Positions 9,337 through 15,484 of a DNA stretch of 42,495 bases are shown piece after piece (positions within the stretch are counted from its first letter, which is position 1; the number at the start of each line of letters is the position of its first letter). Origin of the DNA: CAYNTS01 sp964400495 (lineage in GTDB: Bacteria > Fidelibacterota > Marinisomatia > SCGC-AAA003-L08 > D37C17); NCBI GenBank assembly GCA_964400495.1, contig CAYNTS010000014.1:1-42495 (forward strand), given 5' to 3'. A program made the translations under genes and the position numbers. The notes beneath the pieces are model-generated. The model did no database searches, was not told the origin of the DNA, and saw only the letters and a program-made list of their open reading frames with translations.

Positions 9337-11127
9337 TTAAATATTTTGGAAGTATGAATACAGATTAATATCGCGTGTTAAACTTAGTTTTTTTCTAATT
9401 TTTGTGCGATATTCTCCAATTGTTCTAACCGTTAAGTTGGTAAGGGAAGCTATTTCTTTAGTATTTAGATTTAGTCTAAGCATGGCACAAATTTTTAAGT
9501 CTCTTTGAGTTAAAGAGGGAAACTGTTCGGACAATAATGTATAAAATTCGNNNNNNNNNNCTGAAAATACAGCATCAAACTCTTTCCATTCGTCAGCTAC
9601 ATGTTCTTTATTTTCTAATTGATTGATTATTTTTTTGATTTTGGGTGATTTTTTGCGAATCGTATTTAACTTGCTCATAATTTCTATCAAGAATTCGTGA
9701 TTCTGTGCAATATTCATTGCTTTTGAAACTAACACTCTCTTTTTATGATCTAAATCTTTCTCTATGGCATTTTTTTCAACTTCCATCATCTTCGATTTTT
9801 GAAGATGAATTTCATTTTGTTTTTCCAATATTTTTTGATTTGTTCTTCTAATATATCTAAACCTGCTAATAAAACCAAATAATAGTAAAATGATTATTGT
9901 AATAATCAAAATGAGCACGAATTTATCTTGTTTTAGTTTGTTAATGTTTAACTTTTGTATTTGGATATTTTTATCATTCAATTCTTGATTACGTTTCAGT
10001 TCACCTTGTGTTATTGCTTGGGTAACTGAAGAGTTAAAGATAGATTCATTTAAAGCAATATATTCTTTTGATATTTCAACTATCATTGGTAAATCATTGC
10101 GTGAAGTAGCAATTTCACGTTTTAACACTAAAAGTGATTTAATATCAAATTTTAGATTTAATTGTCGTGCTTCTAATAACCCTAGTTCAATATGTTTTAA
10201 TGATTTTGAGTATTCGCCAAATTCATAGAATAAAGTTGCTTTTGCTAAATGTACTATAGGTATATGTTTATTTAACCTATTTTTTATAAAAAACTGGTTT
10301 GCTTTATCAAAATAATGTAAAGTAGAATCTTTTTGACCAATTTTATTCCATGCATTACCAAGGGAAATATAACATTCTCCAACAAGATGTTCCGTTTCAT
10401 TAATTTCTTTATAGATGCTTAATGACTTTTTTAAAGAATCAATTCCATCATGAATTTTTCCTAAATTAATCAATGCATTACCTATAAGATTTAATGAATG
10501 TGCGATGATTTTTGGATAACTCAAACTTTTTCTTAACTCATATGCTTTTATATAACTCTCTAATTCCTCTTGGTAATTTTTTGATTCACCATAAACCATA
10601 CCTTGATTGTTTTCTGCTACAGCCATCCCATATACATCTTGCAATTTTTCAAAAATATTATATGATTTTTTATACTTTTCGTTAGCTAAATCATGTAGGT
10701 TTTGTTGGAAATATAAATTACCAATTGAAATCAATCTCCAAGCAGATTGAGGACCTAATCCAATTGCTTCGTTTATTTCAAATGCTTTTTCATAATGTTT
10801 TAATGATTGGTTAATCAACCCATTTTGGGCTAAAGCATAAGCAATATTGCTTTCAAAAGATGCTTCATATTTTTTATTATTCAATCTAACTGATAGTTCC
10901 AAACCTTGATAAGCATACTTTAATGCTTTATGGACATTGCTATGATGATAATTTCCAGCTAGTTTATCAAGATAAAACAATATTTCTTCATCAGAAAAGT
11001 AATTTTTAGAACTATTATAAATTGAATCCACTTCTAAAATTGATAAATTATTAACCAAAGAAGTATCTTGGCAAAAAAGTCCTGCAAAAAAAATAGTTAG
11101 TAAATATTTTAGTATTGCGTATTTCAT
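9337..11127 (-). CDS. TPR-repeat membrane regulator with LuxR-type HTH
   Basis: About 596 residues. I start it at the ATG at 11127 (MKYAILKYLLTIFFAGLFCQ), which gives a clean signal peptide; an in-frame TTG six codons upstream is possible. Residues about 35-370 are tandem TPR repeats outside the cytoplasm. A single membrane helix follows at about 397-419 (LILIITIIILLLFGF), then a charged coiled coil, then a LuxR/GerE-like helix-turn-helix (LTQRDLKICAMLRLNLNTKEIASLTNLTVRTIGEY, in two parts around residues 542-590). This is the Bacteroidota-style architecture in which an external TPR sensor is wired through the membrane to DNA binding. Ten N at 9551-9560 hide about four residues; the frame is kept on both sides. 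It sits 113 bases upstream of the leftward surface-protein genes and may regulate them. Confidence 0.88.
   Translation of the reverse strand: MKYAILKYLLTIFFAGLFCQDTSLVNNLSILEVDSIYNSSKNYFSDEEILFYLDKLAGNYHHSNVHKALKYAYQGLELSVRLNNKKYEASFESNIAYALAQNGLINQSLKHYEKAFEINEAIGLGPQSAWRLISIGNLYFQQNLHDLANEKYKKSYNIFEKLQDVYGMAVAENNQGMVYGESKNYQEELESYIKAYELRKSLSYPKIIAHSLNLIGNALINLGKIHDGIDSLKKSLSIYKEINETEHLVGECYISLGNAWNKIGQKDSTLHYFDKANQFFIKNRLNKHIPIVHLAKATLFYEFGEYSKSLKHIELGLLEARQLNLKFDIKSLLVLKREIATSRNDLPMIVEISKEYIALNESIFNSSVTQAITQGELKRNQELNDKNIQIQKLNINKLKQDKFVLILIITIIILLLFGFISRFRYIRRTNQKILEKQNEIHLQKSKMMEVEKNAIEKDLDHKKRVLVSKAMNIAQNHEFLIEIMSKLNTIRKKSPKIKKIINQLENKEHVADEWKEFDAVFSXXXXEFYTLLSEQFPSLTQRDLKICAMLRLNLNTKEIASLTNLTVRTIGEYRTKIRKKLSLTRDINLYSYFQNI
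9551..9560. other. Assembly gap of 10 N inside the TPR-LuxR gene
   Basis: Ten unknown bases in the gene. The same reading frame is open on both sides, and family members have about four residues at this point (between a Phe-Ser and a Glu-Phe-Tyr), so the true length is probably close to 10. Confidence 0.95.
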
Positions 11128-11239
11128 AATAAATATCGAAAACAAATTTAAAGCGAATTATTCTAATAATTATTATTTTTTATATTTAATTCTTTGAAAG
11201 ATTTCATATTTAACCGTTACAAACAAATTAAAACCTTAC

Positions 11240-11269
11240 TTGCAATCTTTCACTTTAAAGTGCTATAAT
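11240..11269 (+). promoter_or_regulatory. Sigma70-type promoter of mlaEFD, near-leaderless
   Basis: TTGCAA (11240-11245), an 18-base spacer, and a perfect TATAAT (11264-11269). The ATG of mlaE is at 11275, so a start about 7 bases after the -10 falls on or next to the start codon, predicting a leaderless mRNA. No Shine-Dalgarno is present, in agreement. Confidence 0.7.
11251..11262. promoter_or_regulatory. Perfect 12-bp palindrome in the promoter spacer (candidate operator)
   Basis: CACTTTAAAGTG reads the same on both strands and sits exactly between the -35 and -10 of the mlaE promoter. A protein bound here would block RNA polymerase. No regulator is identified; the divergent TPR-LuxR regulator is one candidate. 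Confidence 0.4.
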
Positions 11270-11274
11270 CTACC

Positions 11275-12048
11275 ATGTTCAAAATACTTTTTTATCCATT
11301 TGGCATAATAATTAACTTTTTTGAAAGTATTGGGAAATATCTTCATTTAATGTCCAAGATGTTTCGATCGTACCGTTCTTGGAATTTATATTTAGGTTTC
11401 ACAGTTGACCACATGATTACTATTGGTGCTCAATCTATACCAATTGTAATTCTCACAAGTGTATTCTCTGGAATGGTTACTTCTATTCAAGCAGCGTATC
11501 AGTTTGAATCGGGGTTTGTACCAAATTGGTTTGTTGGAAGTGTAGTCGGAGAATCTATTTTCTTAGAGTTAGGTCCCATGCTCACAGGTCTTGTAATGAC
11601 CGGTCGTGTAGGTGCAACTATTTCAGCTGAAATAGGGTCTATGCGTGTAACCGAACAAATTGATGCCCTTGAATCCTTATCATTTGACCCTGTTTCATTT
11701 TTAATTATGCCTCGTATTTTGGCTGCAACTATAATGTTTCCAGTACTTGTTATAATTGCAGATATATTTGGAATTACCGGTGGTTTAGTTGCAGCAATCA
11801 ATGCAATGGATGTAAGTGTATTTGAATTTATGAAGGGATTAAAGCAATGGTTTCGTCCTTGGGATGCATGGTTTGGATTAATTAAGGGGATGTTCTTTGG
11901 AATTGCTATTACATCAATTGCGTGTTACCAAGGGTTTTACACAACTGGTGGGGCACAAGGTGTTGGAAAATCCACAACAATGACAGTGGTTGCATCGTGT
12001 ATTGCAATTGTATTTCTTGATTTCATTTTAGCAGCTTTATTATTATGA
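11275..12048 (+). CDS. mlaE: MlaE-family lipid ABC transporter permease
   Basis: 257 residues, the usual length for MlaE/YrbE permeases. It is an inner-membrane protein with several hydrophobic helices and the conserved region LGPMLTGLVMTGRVGATIS followed by EIGSMRVTEQIDALE, typical of the family. MlaE forms the membrane channel of the MlaFEDB-type complex, which moves phospholipids between the inner and outer membranes in Gram-negative bacteria. The next genes supply the ATPase (4-base overlap) and the MCE substrate-binding subunit, completing the core complex; no mlaB or mlaC is adjacent. The start codon sits 5 bases after the -10 box, so translation is probably leaderless. Confidence 0.95.
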   Translation: MFKILFYPFGIIINFFESIGKYLHLMSKMFRSYRSWNLYLGFTVDHMITIGAQSIPIVILTSVFSGMVTSIQAAYQFESGFVPNWFVGSVVGESIFLELGPMLTGLVMTGRVGATISAEIGSMRVTEQIDALESLSFDPVSFLIMPRILAATIMFPVLVIIADIFGITGGLVAAINAMDVSVFEFMKGLKQWFRPWDAWFGLIKGMFFGIAITSIACYQGFYTTGGAQGVGKSTTMTVVASCIAIVFLDFILAALLL

Positions 12049-12788
12049 TTTCAATTAAAGATATTCATAAATCCTTTTCTGGGAAATCAATTCTTAGGGG
12101 CGTAAGTCTTGATATAAAAGAAGGGGAATCAGTAGCAATAATTGGAAAGAGTGGAATAGGAAAATCTGTTTTACTAAAACATTTTATTGGTTTGTTATCA
12201 CCAGATGCTGGGGAAGTATGGGTTGATGATAGTTTGATTGCATCTCTTTCATTCCGAAAATTGCAAAAAATTAGAGCACAAATGGGTATGGTATTTCAAT
12301 TTGGAGCGTTGTTTGATTCAATGTCAGTAGAGGAAAATATTAGTTTAGCATTGCATAAACTCACAAAATTATCTGAAGATGAAATCGAAGATAGAATTCA
12401 TAATTCATTGGCTGAAGTAGGTATGGAAAATTCAGAAAAATTAATGCCTTCAGAATTATCTGGTGGAATGAAAAAACGTATTGGTATTGCTAGAGCAATT
12501 GCTATTAAACCAAAATACATGCTTTATGATGAACCAACAACGGGATTAGATCCAGTTATGACGGACAGTATAAATAGATTAATTACCAAATTTCAAACCG
12601 AAGAAAAAATTACTTCTATCATGGTAACTCATGAAATGCGTACAGTTGAAAATGTGGCTTCAAGAGTAATAATGCTACATGATGGGCATGTGATTTATGA
12701 TGGAACACCCACTAAAATCAAAGAATCGGATAACCAAGTAGTGAAACAATTTATTACTGGAGATTCAACAATAGGGGAATTTGTATGA
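12045..12788 (+). CDS. mlaF: MlaF-family ABC transporter ATP-binding protein
   Basis: 247 residues. It shows a Walker A (GKSGIGKSVLLKH), Q-loop region (MVFQFGALFDSMSVEEN), ABC signature (LSGGMKKRIGIARA), Walker B (YMLYDEPTTGLDP) and switch histidine (VTHEM). The FGALFDS and SGGMKKR sequences are characteristic of the MlaF group rather than general importers. It is cytoplasmic, binds MlaE and powers lipid transport by ATP hydrolysis. It overlaps mlaE and mlaD by 4 bases each, showing translational coupling in a three-subunit operon. Confidence 0.95.
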   Translation: MISIKDIHKSFSGKSILRGVSLDIKEGESVAIIGKSGIGKSVLLKHFIGLLSPDAGEVWVDDSLIASLSFRKLQKIRAQMGMVFQFGALFDSMSVEENISLALHKLTKLSEDEIEDRIHNSLAEVGMENSEKLMPSELSGGMKKRIGIARAIAIKPKYMLYDEPTTGLDPVMTDSINRLITKFQTEEKITSIMVTHEMRTVENVASRVIMLHDGHVIYDGTPTKIKESDNQVVKQFITGDSTIGEFV

Positions 12789-13768
12789 AAATTTCAAAAC
12801 TTTTCTGGATAGGATTACTTACAACAATTTCTGTTGTATCATTTGTAATTGGCATATTGTATCTTCAAGATATTACTTTTAATAAATCAAATTATACTTT
12901 TACCATTATTTTTGATAATGTTCAAGGATTAAATGAAGGAGATGATGTTAATATTCTTGGAAAAAGAATAGGTAAAGTATCCAATATTAATATTTTAGGG
13001 AAACAAGCTGCAGTTGAAGTATCAATTGATAACTCATTTGCATTGAGTATACCAATTGACTCAAAACTTGAAGTGAAGAGTGAAGGATTAATGGGTTCCA
13101 AATATATTGCCATTGTTCCAGGATTAAACACAAATAAATCAATTTTAGCAGGCGAGACTGTTGAAGGTAAACGAGAATATGATTTTTCAGAAATTACTCC
13201 AGGTATAATTCCTCTCACTCAAGATTTGGGAGCATTTGCTCGTCGTTTAAAAGCAACACTCGGCGAAGAACAAAAAGACCAAATTAGAGCATTGATTCAG
13301 AACATTGAGTCAATTTCAAAAAATATTAATAGTTTTACTGAAAATAATAAAGATATTTTGAACGCAGATGACAAGGAAAAAATTCATGATATTTTTGAAA
13401 ATTTACAATCTGCATCTGAAACTCTGCAAACTGGTTTAAAAACTGATTTAGATAAATTAACCAAGATTTTAGAAGATATTGAACATGTATCTCGAAAGTC
13501 AGAAGATGTTTCTACTACGATAGATAACTTAAAGAAAAGCAGTGTTTCTCTTGTAAGCTCAACAGAATCTATTCAAAAATCAGCTGATATACTTCAAGAC
13601 ATCTTAGAAAAAGCTGATAATGGGGATGGTACTTTAGCAAAATTGTTGAATGATGATTCCGCATATAATAATATGGATAGTTTATTTATTGATATTCGAA
13701 CGATTGTGAGCGACTTCAAGGAAAACCCAACTAAATATTTAAAAGCGTATTTTAAGGCGAAAAAATAG
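12785..13768 (+). CDS. mlaD: MlaD-like MCE-domain lipid-binding protein
   Basis: 327 residues. An N-terminal membrane anchor (about residues 7-27) is followed by one MCE domain at about 38-115 (VQGLNEGDDVNILGKRIGKV, with GLMGSKYIAIVPG). The rest, about 130-320, is a long helical and coiled-coil region rich in Lys, Glu, Asp and Ser. MCE proteins form hexameric rings in the periplasm that pass lipid to the permease. The C-terminal helical extension is longer than in E. coli MlaD and resembles MCE proteins that build needle or tube-like extensions. Overlap with mlaF supports co-expression. The next gene begins on the base after its stop. Confidence 0.9.
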   Translation: MKISKLFWIGLLTTISVVSFVIGILYLQDITFNKSNYTFTIIFDNVQGLNEGDDVNILGKRIGKVSNINILGKQAAVEVSIDNSFALSIPIDSKLEVKSEGLMGSKYIAIVPGLNTNKSILAGETVEGKREYDFSEITPGIIPLTQDLGAFARRLKATLGEEQKDQIRALIQNIESISKNINSFTENNKDILNADDKEKIHDIFENLQSASETLQTGLKTDLDKLTKILEDIEHVSRKSEDVSTTIDNLKKSSVSLVSSTESIQKSADILQDILEKADNGDGTLAKLLNDDSAYNNMDSLFIDIRTIVSDFKENPTKYLKAYFKAKK

Positions 13769-13930
13769 GTGAATATAAGAGAAATAGTTGTTTGCCCTTC
13801 GTGTAAACAAGAATTTGAAGATTCAACCAATTCTACTAAATTTATATGCTGTAATTGTAATATAACTTTCTCAATTGTTGATGAAATTCCTGTCTTCTTG
13901 GAAGAAACTAGGGAACCAATAAAAAAATAA
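13769..13930 (+). CDS. Trm112/YcaR-like small zinc-ribbon protein
   Basis: A 53-residue gene whose GTG start directly abuts the TAG stop of mlaD. The protein has CPSC near residue 9, a CCNC pair near residue 30, and the family signature in which a short strand leads to DEIPVFLEE, close to the GIPVLLE segment of the YcaR (UPF0434)/Trm112 family. Family members are small zinc-binding or zinc-ribbon-derived proteins; in eukaryotes and archaea Trm112 activates methyltransferases, while the bacterial role is unsettled. An AAGG about 11 bases upstream could serve as the ribosome site. It is probably the last gene of the mla operon. Confidence 0.75.
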   Translation: MNIREIVVCPSCKQEFEDSTNSTKFICCNCNITFSIVDEIPVFLEETREPIKK

Positions 13931-13965
13931 GTCATTCACAATTAGCAATCAGTTGTTTTAAAAGA

Positions 13966-13993
13966 TTTACTGTTTGTAAATTTATAAGATAAT
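13966..13993 (+). promoter_or_regulatory. Possible promoter for the structured RNA / PorV-like gene
   Basis: TTTACT (13966-13971), a 16-base spacer, and GATAAT (13988-13993) would start a transcript near 14000. The match is moderate and the region is AT-rich, so this is tentative. Confidence 0.3.
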
Positions 13994-13999
13994 TTTAGG

Positions 14000-14149
14000 A
14001 GAGATTTTATAGACATTTGATAATAGGATTTGCAGTTAAATTAGGTATGAAGACTAATTTAGTACATTGAGGTAATAGTTACGATTTGCAATCCTATTGA
14101 AAAGTCTAATAGTAGCCGGACATTTTCAATGGATATGTTCGGTTTTTTT
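14000..14149 (+). ncRNA. Candidate structured RNA: long closing helix, inner hairpins, terminator
   Basis: The 237-base non-coding stretch 13931-14167 holds an elaborate inverted-repeat arrangement. The closing helix pairs 14011-14034 with 14087-14107: AGAC/GTCT, TTT/AAA, AATAGGAT/ATCCTATT and TGCA/TGCA, 19 pairs broken by one mismatch, a small internal loop and a single bulge. Inside are a perfect 8-bp hairpin (TAAATTAG/CTAATTTA at 14037-14044 and 14054-14061) and a 4-bp hairpin (GTAA/TTAC at 14072-14075 and 14079-14082), making a three-way junction. A terminator follows at 14116-14149. It could be a free small RNA of about 150 nt or a leader with attenuator for the PorV-like gene at 14168. 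It matches no riboswitch class I can recognise. Confidence 0.45.
14116..14149 (+). terminator. Rho-independent terminator or attenuator
   Basis: Stem CCGGACAT (14116-14123) pairs with ATGTTCGG (14135-14142, one G-U pair), loop of 11, followed by seven T (14143-14149). It is the most GC-rich stem in the intergenic region and lies only 18 bases before the next start codon. Confidence 0.8.
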
Positions 14150-14167
14150 ATTAATTGAAAGGGAATA

Positions 14168-15478
14168 ATGAAATTTTTATTTAAGATTATAACAGGTTTA
14201 TTATTGGTAACACAGGTGTTTGCTGTGGGTGAAGCAGGGGCTATTTTCTTGCTAATTGCTCCAGGTGCAGGGCCAGCAGGTACAGGAGAAGCACAGGTTG
14301 CTAAAGCAGATGATGCCTATGCAACATATTATAACCCAGCAGGTTTAGGTTTTTTAAGAGGGTCTGAAATGGCTGGTATGCATGTAAATTGGTTACCCAA
14401 TTTAGCAGATGATATCTATTATGAGTTTTTAGCATTTACACATTATATAGATGGCATAGGATCTTTTGGAGGTAATATTACCTACTTAAATCTAGGGGAA
14501 CAGACCAGAACGGATGAGTTTGGTAATGAACAAGGTCAGTTTAAGTCTTATATGTTTGCTTTAAATGGAAGTTATGGAACTCAAATTTCCAGTAACTCAT
14601 CAATTGGACTTAATTTTAAAGTTTTTCATCAGAAACTTGCTGATTCTAATACAGCTGGTGAAACAGGTGACCCATTTTCAACTGATTTTGCTTTTGATGT
14701 GGGTTATTTAAAAAAGTTTGGGTTAGAAAATAATTTCAACTTTGGTCTAGCAATTACAAATATTGGACCTAAAATTGATTTTATTGATGAAGCCCAAGCA
14801 GACCCTGCTCCCACCAATATGAGATTTGGGATATATTCTAAGTTATACGATGATGGATTTAATAAAATCAACTTTTTGTTAGACGCAAACAAATTGTTAG
14901 TTGCACGGTATTCAGATATGGATATAAATGGCGATGGTGTAATATCTGGAAGCAATGAAATTGCACACGATGATCCATGGTATAAAGCAATTTACTCAGC
15001 TTGGTTAGACGATTGGTACTATAGTGGCGATTTCAACTATGATGATCAAAAAAATCAAGGCGAATGGAATCATTTAGAAGAAGGATTAGAAGTTATTGGT
15101 GGCTTTGATTATGCTGAATATGATGATTTAGGAAATATTTTAGATTCAACTTTAATTGTTACAGATGTTCCTTTTGATTCAGATGAATATGGTATTTATA
15201 ATGCAAATGGTGATATTGAGAAAGGAACTGCAGAAAATAATTCATTTTCAAAGGAATTGGAATCCATGATTTACAATATGGGATTTGAATATTGGTACAC
15301 CGAAAATTTTGTATTTAGATTAGGATATATTTATGACCAAGAAGGTCAAATTAAGAATCCAACATTTGGAGCTGGAATTAGATTAGATGACTATGGGTTT
15401 GACTTTGGATACACGCATGGTGATCAAGGACATCCAAGAGCGAATACTATGTTTTTCTCACTTAATATGAAATTGTAG
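14168..15478 (+). CDS. PorV/PorQ-like outer-membrane protein
   Basis: 436 residues with a signal peptide (MKFLFKIITGLLLVTQVFA). The N-terminal mature sequence has the PorV-type hallmark: GAGPAGTGEAQVAKADDAYA followed by TYYNPAGLGFL, corresponding to the G-M-G-x-A-x-V-A-x-x-x-D-x-x-A-x-x-x-N-P-A-G-L pattern. The remainder is alternating aromatic beta strands, as in an outer-membrane barrel of the FadL-like group, with an insertion of acidic loops (about 255-350). PorV is the type IX secretion component that collects cargo bearing C-terminal sorting domains. The gene directly downstream encodes such a cargo, which supports this role here, but paralogues with other roles exist. A ribosome site (AAAGGGA) precedes the ATG. 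Confidence 0.78.
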   Translation: MKFLFKIITGLLLVTQVFAVGEAGAIFLLIAPGAGPAGTGEAQVAKADDAYATYYNPAGLGFLRGSEMAGMHVNWLPNLADDIYYEFLAFTHYIDGIGSFGGNITYLNLGEQTRTDEFGNEQGQFKSYMFALNGSYGTQISSNSSIGLNFKVFHQKLADSNTAGETGDPFSTDFAFDVGYLKKFGLENNFNFGLAITNIGPKIDFIDEAQADPAPTNMRFGIYSKLYDDGFNKINFLLDANKLLVARYSDMDINGDGVISGSNEIAHDDPWYKAIYSAWLDDWYYSGDFNYDDQKNQGEWNHLEEGLEVIGGFDYAEYDDLGNILDSTLIVTDVPFDSDEYGIYNANGDIEKGTAENNSFSKELESMIYNMGFEYWYTENFVFRLGYIYDQEGQIKNPTFGAGIRLDDYGFDFGYTHGDQGHPRANTMFFSLNMKL

Positions 15479-15484
15479 AATAGT

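Noticed and set aside
14017..14070. 17-codon leader peptide (TTG at 14017) inside the structured RNA
   Set aside because: The nearest SD-like bases are about 15 bases away and the frame lies inside the paired helices, so the RNA structure explains the sequence better.
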